Positions 8,388 to 17,260 of a stretch of 40,124 bases of DNA are shown one piece after another (the first letter of the stretch is position 1; the number at the start of each line of letters is the position of its first letter). The stretch spans positions 1 through 40,124 of IMG/VR virus record IMGVR_UViG_3300008219_000029. One strand, written 5' to 3'. The notes beneath the pieces are model-generated. The model was not told the DNA's origin, made no database searches, and saw only the letters and a program-made list of their open reading frames with translations. This DNA comes from a virus. A program made the translations under genes and the position numbers.

Positions 8388-9176
8388 ATGGCTAGTTTTC
8401 TTCAAAAATTCATACGCGGTGGCGCTGAAATGGGCGGTAAACTATTTGCCGACCAAGCTCGTGAACAAATGCGAGCCGATATCATGGCGAAACGCGATCA
8501 AGTACTAAATGATAATAGAATGTCGTTAGAGCAACAACGACAGGAATTTAGCACGGCGCAGCACCAAGAAGTTATGGCGCAAAAAGAACAACACTTTCAA
8601 CGTGAGCAAGAATCGCCACGGGCGAAAGCTGAAGGTATAGCACTAAGTAGCGCAGAGAATTTACAGTCTTTAAAAGAGAAGTATGCTAGCGCAGAGACCG
8701 ACGCCGAACGTGCAGACATAGCGAAGTTAATGGCTGCTGAACAAGGCAAGCCGATGGAAAACGTAGTCGGTAGTGGTTCGGGTCCTACTGCAGCGCAAAA
8801 AGAAGCTCGTGTATTAGCTCAGCTTGACGAATTCAAAGACGAAGCCGAAGCGCTGAAATTTTTGAAAAGTAAAGAAGGTAATATGACGCGTGAGCTATTT
8901 AAGGCAATGCAAGCTAAGCAGGAAAATGACTTAATCAGTCCTGACGATCCTAATTACCTTACATTAGAACAAATGCTAACGAAAGCGCGTGAAATATCAA
9001 AGTCAAAACCGGCTAATCCTGACACGAAAACGTCTGTAAGTCCTAAGGATGGCGGCAATGAGCACTTTAACACTACGAATAACCCAAGCGTAAGTACTCA
9101 AGAAGAATTCGACAAGCTCGAATCGGGTGCGCTATACTTTGATGTATTCGACGGTAAGTCATATAGGAAGCCATAA
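8388..9176 (+). CDS. Coiled-coil virion-module protein of unknown function
   Basis: A 262-residue, highly charged, Gln/Glu-rich protein. Residues ~20-80 look like one long helix (QQRQEFSTAQHQEVMAQKEQ). A linker rich in Gly and Ser lies near 125-130, and a Thr/Ser/Asn-rich C-terminal region includes a final motif (ALYFDVFDGKSYRKP) that looks like a small folded tail. GAGG of the preceding coding end serves as ribosome site. Its TAA overlaps the next ATG by one base (TAATG), so it is translationally coupled to the giant polyvalent protein and may be its partner or chaperone (inference). Confidence 0.6.
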   Translation: MASFLQKFIRGGAEMGGKLFADQAREQMRADIMAKRDQVLNDNRMSLEQQRQEFSTAQHQEVMAQKEQHFQREQESPRAKAEGIALSSAENLQSLKEKYASAETDAERADIAKLMAAEQGKPMENVVGSGSGPTAAQKEARVLAQLDEFKDEAEALKFLKSKEGNMTRELFKAMQAKQENDLISPDDPNYLTLEQMLTKAREISKSKPANPDTKTSVSPKDGGNEHFNTTNNPSVSTQEEFDKLESGALYFDVFDGKSYRKP

Positions 9177-12100
9177 TGGGTACGAACAGATTCGGCGGTC
9201 AAGCTGTCGGTAATGAGACTGCAGAGGCCAACCGTTTCGGTGGTATTGCTGTAGCAGAAGAAGTAGAAGTACCTAGCAGGTCATTCGCAGAATTAGGCGG
9301 CGATTTAGCGTCTAGTTTTGGTGCTGGTGCTAACTCACTATTAAAACTAGGTGGAGATTTATACGGATTATCTACCGGTGACATGGATAACTGGGCGTCT
9401 GAACAAGGCGAGCGCGGTATTCAGTTCTACGCAAAGCATAAATCCGACAAGTTAATAGCCTTAGAGCATAATCGAAAAGCTAAAATAGATAACGCCGACG
9501 GCGAATTCGCCAAAGCGGGTACAGCTTTTTGGGAAACTGTAACATCACCATCATTATTCGCCTCATTTGCTTTCGAACAAGCGCCTATGCTAATGGCTAC
9601 GGCTGGCGGTGGTACTGCTGTCGGTGCAGGTTTTAAAATGTTAGGTGCTGGCGCTAAAACTGCTGGTACTGCGGCTACTGCTGGCGCTGTTGGTACTGGT
9701 GGATTGATGCAAGGTGCCGACGTCGGTGCTGCAGCACATGAAAAACTAATCAATTTACCCGATCAAGTGTGGGAAGTTAACGAAAAATACCAAGAGAAAA
9801 TAGCCCAAAATATCGACCCTGAGACCGCTAAAAACGACATTTCGCTTGAATTATCGCGTGATAGTGCGCTAGCTGCAGGTATTGTATCAATAGGCTTAAA
9901 TTTGATTCCAGGGGCTGCTAAGCTAGAAAAAGCCTTAGTAGGTGCTAAACGTTCTGGTGCTGGTGGTTTACAAGGTTTCGCTAAAGGCTTTGCCGGTGAA
10001 GCTACCGCCGAAGGTTTAGAAGAGGGCGCGGGCGCTGTTATTAGCAACTTAGCCACTAAACAAATAGACCCTAGCCAAGACCTTATGGAAGGTGCGGGCG
10101 AATCCGCGGGTATGGGTGCTGCTGCTGGTATTTTTGGTGGCGTTGCAGGTATACAAGGCGGTGGTAAAAAATCAGACAGCGATATCATAGACGATTTAGC
10201 TAAAACAACTAACTCTATACAGTCCGCGCCGACTGTAGACGAAGCTATCGACGTAGGTAACGCTATTGTAGGCGGTGCAGTCGAAGCACATACAGGTAAT
10301 AAAGAAGCTGCCGAGGCTGTTAACGCTGCTGTCGAAGCCGTAGAACCTGTAGAAACTAAGATAGAACCAACTGTAGGTAATACTTTTGGTGGCTTAGATA
10401 TAGGTCCTGAACCAGCAATAACGCCAACCGCGCCACGTACTGAAGAAGAACGTATAGCGCAAGAAATTGACGTACAAACTAAAGCCCGTGCGCGTATAGA
10501 AGAAGAAAAACGCGAACAAGCGAAAGCCGCACCACAAGAGGCGGTTATCAGTGAGTTAACATTATCGAAAGACGTACCACAATTCAAAGCTGGTGCTGGT
10601 AAAGAAGGTGTAGTAGAGCCGTTAGGCGGTACTTTTGACCGTGCCGGTGTAGGCCCGATTCAAGTTTGGGTCAGAAAAGACGGCACTAAAGAAGTTATTA
10701 CAGGTCGCCATAGATTAGATTTAGCTAAACGTAGCGGTATGACTACGATACCTGCTCAGTTCCATAGAGAAGCCGACGGGTTCGACCTCAAACAAGCTAA
10801 AGGCTTAGACGCTACGCTAAATATCCGTGAAGGTCAGGGCCAGGTAAAAGATTACATTACCTTTGTTAAAGATTCGAACATGACTAAAGCTCAAGCCGAA
10901 GCCGAAGGAATATTAGCACGTCCTACAGGTCAACAGGCTTTCGCCATTGCCAAAAAAGGTAGCGATATTCTTATCGACGCCCATGGTCAGGACATAGTTA
11001 GCGACGGCGCTGCAGTTAAAATATCTGAAGCAGCACCAAATAACGAAGCCTTGCAAGTAGTTGGTCTAAAAGCGCTTGAACGCGGTAAGCCAGTTAGTGT
11101 AGCTGTTAATATGGTGAAAGCTGTTAGTACTATGGCACCGACTGAGAACCAAGAGGGCGATCTATTCGGCTTCGATACAGGTGCTATTAAACAAGCTGAA
11201 GGGATGGCGAAAGTCGCAGCCGCTAAACAAGCTGCAATACAACGTCAAATATCGTCTATTAAAGGCGCTGTTAAACGTCCTGAACTAGCCAAAGCTGAAG
11301 GTGTTAACGTTCAAAACCTAGCTAAGTCTAAGGCGAGTTTAGAGAAATTACGCGCTGAAAAAACTTCGTGGGATAACTGGCATACTAACCCTAAAAACAT
11401 TGCAGCGATTAAAGCTGAAATGGGTCAAAAACCCGTACAACAACCTGTACAACAACCTGTACAACAACCTGTACAGGCTAAGCCAATACCTAAGATTAAC
11501 CCAGACCGTACAGTCGTAGAGCATCCGGTAGATGTGAAGACTTTTAACACGTTTAAGACTGCTAAAGACGCCGTATCATGGGTAGCGGATAACGCTAAAG
11601 AACCCGTATTCAGGGCGATAGCTACTAAAATTAGAGATAATGACGCTATCGGCGCAGACGTAAAATTCGAAATGCGTGGCCCTGGTAAACGTGCAAACTT
11701 TACTCGTCGCGGTGTTTTTGAGTTCAGAAAAAACCGCATGACCGGTGAGGTTGCGGATCGTAAAGTGGCTATATTCCATGAAGGTAGACAAGAAGGTACC
11801 TTAACACATGAACTTATACACGCCGCCACTGCTGAAACGATAGTTAACCCTAAGACAGACGAACAGGTGAAAGCGGTCGAAGCGATTAAAAAGACTAAAC
11901 GCGATATAGACAGCATTATTAAAAATGACCTTGAGCAGTTCACTAAGTTAACACCTAAAGAACGTGGCGCGTTCATGTCTGTTGGTAACTCGCTAGATGA
12001 ATTCGTGACTTATACGTTAACTAATGAGCACTTTCAAGGTGCGCTTAAAAAGTTACACTTTAAAAACGATAAAGAAAGCTTATTCAACAAACTAAGTAGC

Positions 12101-12598
12101 TTGATTAAAGACTTACTAGGCGTTAAAGACGTACCTACTAATGTATTCGCCCGCGCTCTTGAAGTTACTTCGGGTCTCGTGGACGTAGCTAAAGATACCG
12201 CGTCGGTGATGGAATATACACCGCGAAAAACCCGCGCAGAAGTGAGCAGAGAACGCGCTCAAAAATTGCGAAAAGCAGCGTACGAGGCTACACTTAAAGG
12301 TACAGATAAATCGCCTACGAAGTCCGGTTACGCTAAGTTTATTACTGAAATGCGTAAGGCTTATAAAGAAGCTACCGACAAGCTACCACGCGAAACTATC
12401 CACGGTAGAGAAGATTTTACCCAATTTATCCAAGCTACAGTAGGTCAACGAGTATCACTATCCGATATTAAGTTAACTAGAAAAGTGAAGGGTAAAGATG
12501 GTAAGATGAACATAGCCCAAGGCACCGCGGACGTAGTACTAAGACAAACTAGAAAGAAACGTGACGTAGCGCTTAAACTATTAAGGTGTATCCAATGA
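9176..12598 (+). CDS. Polyvalent virion protein: DdrB-like ParB domain plus HELIH metallopeptidase domain
   Basis: An 1140-residue protein. Residues ~120-330 include several hydrophobic Gly/Ala stretches (for example APMLMATAGGGTAVGAG) that could contact membranes. Residues ~455-660 match a DdrB-like ParB/sulfiredoxin-fold domain: VITGRHRLDLAKR at ~507-519, IPAQF, then an NIREGQGQV segment. A four-fold QPVQ repeat forms a linker near 755. Residues ~790-1000 hold a zincin-like module with THELIHAAT; the HExxH zinc motif is H878-E-L-I-H882. The C-terminus is basic. Such multidomain proteins encoded among virion genes are known as polyvalent proteins and are thought to be ejected with the DNA and to act on host targets early. 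Substrates are unknown. Confidence 0.75.
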   Translation: MGTNRFGGQAVGNETAEANRFGGIAVAEEVEVPSRSFAELGGDLASSFGAGANSLLKLGGDLYGLSTGDMDNWASEQGERGIQFYAKHKSDKLIALEHNRKAKIDNADGEFAKAGTAFWETVTSPSLFASFAFEQAPMLMATAGGGTAVGAGFKMLGAGAKTAGTAATAGAVGTGGLMQGADVGAAAHEKLINLPDQVWEVNEKYQEKIAQNIDPETAKNDISLELSRDSALAAGIVSIGLNLIPGAAKLEKALVGAKRSGAGGLQGFAKGFAGEATAEGLEEGAGAVISNLATKQIDPSQDLMEGAGESAGMGAAAGIFGGVAGIQGGGKKSDSDIIDDLAKTTNSIQSAPTVDEAIDVGNAIVGGAVEAHTGNKEAAEAVNAAVEAVEPVETKIEPTVGNTFGGLDIGPEPAITPTAPRTEEERIAQEIDVQTKARARIEEEKREQAKAAPQEAVISELTLSKDVPQFKAGAGKEGVVEPLGGTFDRAGVGPIQVWVRKDGTKEVITGRHRLDLAKRSGMTTIPAQFHREADGFDLKQAKGLDATLNIREGQGQVKDYITFVKDSNMTKAQAEAEGILARPTGQQAFAIAKKGSDILIDAHGQDIVSDGAAVKISEAAPNNEALQVVGLKALERGKPVSVAVNMVKAVSTMAPTENQEGDLFGFDTGAIKQAEGMAKVAAAKQAAIQRQISSIKGAVKRPELAKAEGVNVQNLAKSKASLEKLRAEKTSWDNWHTNPKNIAAIKAEMGQKPVQQPVQQPVQQPVQAKPIPKINPDRTVVEHPVDVKTFNTFKTAKDAVSWVADNAKEPVFRAIATKIRDNDAIGADVKFEMRGPGKRANFTRRGVFEFRKNRMTGEVADRKVAIFHEGRQEGTLTHELIHAATAETIVNPKTDEQVKAVEAIKKTKRDIDSIIKNDLEQFTKLTPKERGAFMSVGNSLDEFVTYTLTNEHFQGALKKLHFKNDKESLFNKLSSLIKDLLGVKDVPTNVFARALEVTSGLVDVAKDTASVMEYTPRKTRAEVSRERAQKLRKAAYEATLKGTDKSPTKSGYAKFITEMRKAYKEATDKLPRETIHGREDFTQFIQATVGQRVSLSDIKLTRKVKGKDGKMNIAQGTADVVLRQTRKKRDVALKLLRCIQ
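11431..11476. repeat. 12-bp tandem repeat (QPVQ linker)
   Basis: About four copies of ACCTGTACAACA in frame in the polyvalent protein gene, the first copy differing by one base, encoding repeated QPVQ. They form a flexible linker between the ParB-like and metallopeptidase halves. Confidence 0.9.
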
Positions 12599-12918
12599 GT
12601 AGCAAACTAATACAAGACTTAGAAAACGATGGCTTTAGCATCTTTTCTGAAGAAGACTTAGACAAACGAAACCCAGCAAGCGACGAACCTATCGAACCTA
12701 CGGTAGTTGTTGTTGATACTAAAGAAGTACTAGCCGCGGTAGCTGAAACTAGCTTGACAGTTAAAGCCGGTATAGAAAATTCTAACCGTCAATTGCAAAG
12801 CAGCGTTAGCCAAATCGTCAACGCTATTAAAACTGAACAACCGACCAGCTTCACACTAGACATTAAGCGCGACGAACGCGGGTTCATGTCTAGCGTTGAA
12901 GTTAAAATAAACAAGTAA
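12595..12918 (+). CDS. Small virion-module protein of unknown function
   Basis: A 107-residue protein starting at ATG 12595, with AAGG 8 nt upstream; it overlaps the stop of the polyvalent gene by 4 nt (ATGA). It is acidic at the N-terminus (NDGFSIFSEEDLDK) with a helical middle (VLAAVAETSLTVKAGIENSN) and a C-terminal beta hairpin (FTLDIKRDERGFMSSVEVKI). That last hairpin pattern is common in small phage proteins. No function recognised. Coupling suggests co-expression with the large protein upstream. Confidence 0.65.
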   Translation: MSSKLIQDLENDGFSIFSEEDLDKRNPASDEPIEPTVVVVDTKEVLAAVAETSLTVKAGIENSNRQLQSSVSQIVNAIKTEQPTSFTLDIKRDERGFMSSVEVKINK

Positions 12919-12931
12919 GGAATTTTAGCCC

Positions 12932-13234
12932 ATGGCAACGTATTTAGAAATTAGAGACTTATTTAACGACGCGGACTTAACTAATCGTGTCGCTGTAGCT
13001 GTACTAGTATCTGTTAAAGATAAGCTAGCAGTTTCCCCAACAACTGCAGAAAAAGCATATGCGGCTAAAGTATTTGCCAATCCTCAAGCTGAAGCTAAAA
13101 AAGTTTTAAAGTACGTTTTAGCTGTAGATAACGGCTCAACCGTAGCCCAAATTCAAGGGACTTCAGACGCAGCTTTACAAACTAACGTCGATGCAGTCAT
13201 AGACGTATTAATCGACGCACTAGCAGGAGTATAA
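12932..13234 (+). CDS. Conserved small virion-module protein
   Basis: A 100-residue, Ala/Val-rich, mostly helical protein (MATYLEIRDLFNDADLTNRVAVAVLVSVKD start). It resembles a set of short phage proteins encoded among tail-decoration genes; I know no proven function. A good AAGGA site lies upstream. It is followed 4 bp later by the next virion gene, which has its own AGGAG. Confidence 0.65.
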   Translation: MATYLEIRDLFNDADLTNRVAVAVLVSVKDKLAVSPTTAEKAYAAKVFANPQAEAKKVLKYVLAVDNGSTVAQIQGTSDAALQTNVDAVIDVLIDALAGV

Positions 13235-13237
13235 TAT

Positions 13238-13693
13238 ATGGCTATCGGTACTGATTCCGCGGTAGAATTCTTCGGAACCCAAGACACCTTAGGTACTTCT
13301 AGTGCTACTGTTGCCGATGCAGCGTTTAGCATTGCGGGCGACCTTAGTACATGGACTAACGACGACGACGCGCCTATGGCTAGTGTTACAGCGCTTATAG
13401 ATTATGCGGTAGCGCCTGACGCGAATACGTCAGTTAATCTATACGTGAGATTACTTAATACGCAATCGACTAACGATAGCGAAATACCAGACGCTAACTA
13501 TCAACATAAATTCGTTGGTAGTTTTCCGGTGAACGATGTTACGACTAACCAATATATAACTATCGATATCGGATTACCTAATAGTAAAACGTCACAAGAG
13601 TACGAATTCTATATAGAAAACCGAACAGGTCAGACTATACAAGCTGGTTGGGATATCTATGTAACGCCTAAGACTATCGGTCCTCACGCGTAG
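13238..13693 (+). CDS. Beta-rich virion protein, possibly decoration or fibre accessory
   Basis: A 151-residue protein, strongly beta-strand in character (LYVRLLNT, HKFVGSFPVND, EYEFYIENRTG, GWDIYVTPKTIG) with few Cys, Lys or coiled segments. The composition is typical of a beta-sandwich appendage or decoration protein. AGGAG lies 8 nt before the ATG. It lies between a small helical protein and a LamG-like protein in a run of appendage genes. No family identified. Confidence 0.55.
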   Translation: MAIGTDSAVEFFGTQDTLGTSSATVADAAFSIAGDLSTWTNDDDAPMASVTALIDYAVAPDANTSVNLYVRLLNTQSTNDSEIPDANYQHKFVGSFPVNDVTTNQYITIDIGLPNSKTSQEYEFYIENRTGQTIQAGWDIYVTPKTIGPHA

Positions 13694-13705
13694 AAGGTTC
13701 GCTTT

Positions 13706-14581
13706 ATGGCTTTTATTAAATTACCTAAACAGTTCCATATAGATTTTCGCATTCCAGGCATGAAGCCTGTCGGCCCTGTAGAAATAGATTATACCAATCC
13801 GTTAGCCCGCAGCTTAGACATGTTTATGCTGTTCGATGGTTACGAAGCGACAAACTTAGTAGCGCCTAATAGGTTCAAATTCGGTAGTACTTACAAAGGT
13901 ATAGACGATTTAAAGGGTGGTGCAAAGGGTCTTGAAGCCCACATAGCCGCTTTAACTACCACCGGCGAAGTTTATAGAATCGTACCGGCGCGGAGCTTTA
14001 ACCAAGGTACTGCAATTTTTTCAGGCTGTTTTGAGAACTTTACTGGTGCTGGGGGTTTCTTCAGTCTTCGTACTGTTGATACATCACCTAACACTATATT
14101 TTTTAGGTTAGATAATAACTCTATAAGAGTTAGAATAAATGGTAGTACGATACAGCTTGACTCGCCTGTAGATGTATACGGCTCAACAACGGTGGTCGTT
14201 AAAACTATAACGTGGAATGAGGATACTAATACTCGTTCTCTTTATATTGACGGGGCTTTTGCGGATAGTGACGGTACCGCCTTTTCGTGGGTGGACCAAT
14301 CACCTAATGAATATTCATTATACGGCGACAATAGCGCGGGTGGTAACGTAGCGAATAGCTGGCAACGCTACGCTATGACGTTTGATAGAGAGTTAACGGA
14401 AGGTGAGGTAGCTAGTTTATATCGTGACCCTTACCAGCTTTTAAGACCTTTGGCACAGTCAGTATACATTACCTCTGACGCTCCACCGCCATCGGGTAGA
14501 ATAATGAGCAGTTTAGCGCATAACGGCGGTCTAGCCGGACTAGGCGGAATAGCAGGACCAGGCGGCGGATTAGCAGGATAA
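13706..14581 (+). CDS. LamG/concanavalin-like appendage protein
   Basis: A 291-residue protein. Residues ~70-250 have the laminin-G/concanavalin-like jelly-roll pattern: FFRLDNNSIRVRING, the paired SLYIDGAFADSDGTAF strand, and a closing WQRYAMTFDRELTEGEVASLYRDPYQ segment, which is the usual end of phage LamG domains. The N-terminus (IPGMKPVGPVEIDYTNPLARSL) is also typical. The last ~25 residues are Gly/Leu/Ala repeats (GGLAGLGGIAGPGGG). Such domains usually bind glycans, so this may recognise or decorate against host surface sugars; that is inference. AAGG precedes the start. Confidence 0.65.
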   Translation: MAFIKLPKQFHIDFRIPGMKPVGPVEIDYTNPLARSLDMFMLFDGYEATNLVAPNRFKFGSTYKGIDDLKGGAKGLEAHIAALTTTGEVYRIVPARSFNQGTAIFSGCFENFTGAGGFFSLRTVDTSPNTIFFRLDNNSIRVRINGSTIQLDSPVDVYGSTTVVVKTITWNEDTNTRSLYIDGAFADSDGTAFSWVDQSPNEYSLYGDNSAGGNVANSWQRYAMTFDRELTEGEVASLYRDPYQLLRPLAQSVYITSDAPPPSGRIMSSLAHNGGLAGLGGIAGPGGGLAG

Positions 14582-14587
14582 AATATT

Positions 14588-16759
14588 ATGAGTAGAGATA
14601 GAACAGTAGGTGATACCTTTTATATCGCTTTCACAACAAGGGCTTTCGCCACAGGTATTCCGACTACATTAGCGGGTACGCCTGTAATTTCAGCATATGA
14701 AGACGCGGGCTTAACGCAAATAACGGCGGGTCTAACCTTAGGCGTTGATCATGATGGCGTAACTGGCATGAACATGATTACTGTTGTAGCTACTGGTGGC
14801 AACGGCTTCGAAACCGGTAAAGATTACCAGCTAGTTATCACCACCGGCACTGTCGGCGGCGTATCAGTAGTAGGTGAAGTAGTGGGCCAATTCTCGCTAG
14901 GTCTTTCGGCTGCTGCTACTGAAATTGGTACAGCGGGTGCAGGTCTAACAGTCTTATCAACTCAGGCTAGCGTAGACACTATCGATACTAACGTTGATTC
15001 TATCCTTGTGGATACTGCAGAAATTGGCGCGGCTGGTGCAGGTTTAACAGCTTTAGCAACTCAGGCTAGTGTAAATACTATCGATACGAACGTTGATTCT
15101 ATCCTTGTGGATACTGCAGAAATTGGCGCGGCTGGTGCAGGTTTAACAGTCTTATCAACTCAGGCTAGCGTAGACACTATCGATACGAACGTTGATTCTA
15201 TCCTTGTGGATACCGCAGAAATTGGCGCGGCTGGCGCTGGTTTAACAGATATCACGATTAACGCGGCTAGTGTTGATGCTGTATGGGATGAAGTTTTAAC
15301 AGGTGCTACGCATAATGTTACCAACTCAGGCGGTAAGAGACTTCGCCAAGCTGCATCGCTTATATTTAATGATGGTACGGCGCAAGCAGGTACGGCGAAT
15401 ACTCTACAACTCGCAGCAGGGGCGGTAACTACCGACAATGAATTCGTACGCGCTAAAGTAATAATCGTAGGTGGTACGGGTGCCGGTCAAGAGGCTGTCA
15501 TAACTGATAGCGTGGCGTCTACAGATACTATAACGACAACGCCCGCATGGTTAACCACCCCCGACGCGACGTCAGAATACCAAGTATTACCAGGACAAGT
15601 TCATACCACAGTACAAAACGGCGGCTACGAGGGCGCTGCGGTATTTGTTGATACTGTAAACGGTACAGCGGGTACGCTAACTGGTGTGAACGGTACGAGT
15701 ACAAACCCTGTAGATAGCTTAGCCGACGCCTTTGTAATCGCTACAGCAAACAATATAACACGATTTAGGATACAAGCAGGTTCAGCCGTTACGCTTCCGG
15801 CTGATTCATCTAGCAGATTTTTTATAGGGCGTAACTGGTCATTAGCGCTAAACGGCTCAGATATTACATCGTCATTTTTTGAGGGCGCACTAACAACAGG
15901 AACCGCGACAGGTACAGTTAGTAACGATCCGACCTTTGTAGGCTGTTTATTCGGTGATGTAACTTTACCACCGAGTAACGGTTTTGAATGTGGTTTCTTC
16001 GGTACGTTTACGTTAGGTTCTGCAGGTAGTTACACATTCGGCGGTTCTGCCGATGTATTTGCATTAGGTCTTGTTATTGATTTTGGGGCTGGCCTAAACG
16101 CTTCAGGCTTCTTCATGCCTAGTTGGGGTGGTGGTCAAATCGAAATTCAAAACGCTGGCGCGGGAACTGGTACATACGTGTATGAAATGTCCGGTAACGG
16201 TGATTTAGTTATAAACGCGAACTGTTCGGCTACAACTAATGTAAAACTACGCGGTAATATCTGCCTAACGAATAACGCAAGCGGTATCACCATAGACGCT
16301 AACTCAAACTTTGAACTTGATAACATCATTTCAGATTCGGTAGCTTTCAAAGGCCAAGACGTCGCAGACATATTAGCCGATACCGCAGAAATTGGAACGG
16401 CTGGTGCTGGTTTAACTAATATAGGTACTATCGCAACAGTAACCGACGTCACGAACCAAGTAACCGCGGACGTTACAGCGATTAGCGGTGATAGTACGGC
16501 GGCTGATAACTTAGAAGCTTCGCTAGAAACGTTAGTACTCGGCACGGCTACAGGTTCGCCAACGACTACTACCATGCCTGACAGTGCATTAACTGAAGCA
16601 ACGAACGACCATTATAACGGTCGCGTGATAATTTGGAGAACTGGCGTACTAGCTGGTCAAGCTACTGATATCACGGGCTATAATGGCGGTACTAAGACAT
16701 TTACGTTTACCGCAACCACTGACGCGCCTGGCGCGGGTGATGCGTACGTTATCGTTTAA
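14588..16759 (+). CDS. Large appendage/tail-fibre-like protein with 33-residue tandem repeats
   Basis: A 723-residue protein. Residues ~1-105 form a beta domain of the upper-baseplate/fibre-base type (GDTFYIAFTTRAF... GKDYQLVITTG). Residues 112-221 hold three 33-residue repeats starting EIGAAGAGL and ending in SILVDTA, followed by a partial copy; this pattern is usual for helical or coiled shafts. Residues ~350-590 are Gly/Asn/Ser-rich beta repeats with pectate-lyase-like character, followed by another single copy of the repeat (~601) and a C-terminal beta domain ending GDAYVIV. It is a fibre, spike or appendage candidate. No enzymatic motif is visible. AGGA lies upstream. Confidence 0.6.
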   Translation: MSRDRTVGDTFYIAFTTRAFATGIPTTLAGTPVISAYEDAGLTQITAGLTLGVDHDGVTGMNMITVVATGGNGFETGKDYQLVITTGTVGGVSVVGEVVGQFSLGLSAAATEIGTAGAGLTVLSTQASVDTIDTNVDSILVDTAEIGAAGAGLTALATQASVNTIDTNVDSILVDTAEIGAAGAGLTVLSTQASVDTIDTNVDSILVDTAEIGAAGAGLTDITINAASVDAVWDEVLTGATHNVTNSGGKRLRQAASLIFNDGTAQAGTANTLQLAAGAVTTDNEFVRAKVIIVGGTGAGQEAVITDSVASTDTITTTPAWLTTPDATSEYQVLPGQVHTTVQNGGYEGAAVFVDTVNGTAGTLTGVNGTSTNPVDSLADAFVIATANNITRFRIQAGSAVTLPADSSSRFFIGRNWSLALNGSDITSSFFEGALTTGTATGTVSNDPTFVGCLFGDVTLPPSNGFECGFFGTFTLGSAGSYTFGGSADVFALGLVIDFGAGLNASGFFMPSWGGGQIEIQNAGAGTGTYVYEMSGNGDLVINANCSATTNVKLRGNICLTNNASGITIDANSNFELDNIISDSVAFKGQDVADILADTAEIGTAGAGLTNIGTIATVTDVTNQVTADVTAISGDSTAADNLEASLETLVLGTATGSPTTTTMPDSALTEATNDHYNGRVIIWRTGVLAGQATDITGYNGGTKTFTFTATTDAPGAGDAYVIV
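14921..15250. repeat. 99-bp tandem repeat array
   Basis: Three nearly identical 99-bp units (14921-15019, 15020-15118, 15119-15217) plus a partial fourth from 15218. All are in frame and encode the 33-residue shaft repeat. A degenerate single unit recurs near 16389. The first three units differ at a limited number of positions, which points to recent duplication or gene conversion. Confidence 0.95.
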
Positions 16760-16765
16760 TGTTAC

Positions 16766-16790
16766 ACTACCTAGTATTACACTAGGTAGT
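16766..16790. other. Perfect 10-bp inverted repeat (hairpin), possible processing site or weak terminator
   Basis: ACTACCTAGT (16766-16775) and ACTAGGTAGT (16781-16790) flank a 5-nt loop, just after the stop of the 723-residue gene. There is no T-run on either side, so a simple intrinsic terminator is unlikely. An RNA-stabilising or processing hairpin, or an operator, would fit. Confidence 0.7.
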
Positions 16791-16824
16791 ATCAAACTAA
16801 ACTAATACATAGAGGGTCACCCTA

Positions 16825-17232
16825 ATGGCGAATGCACTTTACGGCTTAGGCCGAGAAAAGTTTTTAGATGGTAGCATTGCCATCTTAACGGACAATATAA
16901 AATGCGTCCTAGTTGATACGGCTACATACACTGTAGCTATTGACACTGACGAGTTTTTAGACGATATCCCGTCTGGTGAGCGCGTTGCGACCTCAAGTAA
17001 CATGGGTACGAAGACTGCTACGTTAGGCGTGTTCGACGCTGCCGGCGTAACTTTTACCGCGGTAACGGGTGATGTTTCCGAAGCCTTAGTAATTTACAAA
17101 GATTCGGGCGTAGCTTCTACCAGTCCTTTAATCGCTTATATAGATACTGCCACTGGGTTACCTGTCACGCCGAACGGCGGTGATATTACCGTAACCTGGG
17201 ACTCAGGCGCTAATAAGATCTTTAAACTATAG
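16825..17232 (+). CDS. Conserved phage virion protein of unknown function
   Basis: A 135-residue beta-rich protein opening MANALYGLGREKFLDGSI and ending in a NGGDITVTWDSGANKIFKL segment. I recognise this as a widespread small phage structural-module protein, often found with tail-appendage genes; its exact place in the virion is not known to me. Its ATG is preceded by GAGGG, and an upstream hairpin at 16766-16790 separates it from the appendage gene. Near-consensus phrasing (ALVIYKDSGVASTSPLIAYIDTATGLPV) makes it one of the more conserved proteins in the window. Confidence 0.7.
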   Translation: MANALYGLGREKFLDGSIAILTDNIKCVLVDTATYTVAIDTDEFLDDIPSGERVATSSNMGTKTATLGVFDAAGVTFTAVTGDVSEALVIYKDSGVASTSPLIAYIDTATGLPVTPNGGDITVTWDSGANKIFKL

Positions 17233-17260
17233 ACAATAGCGCTAAGCTTAGGGATTTTTA

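Noticed and set aside
9763-10587. Long minus-strand frame opposite the polyvalent protein gene
   Set aside because: Composition is Ser/Ala/Pro-rich as expected from the complement of a coding gene; there is no start signal.
14921-15250. CRISPR array
   Set aside because: The repeat is in frame, tandem without spacers, and encodes a protein repeat.
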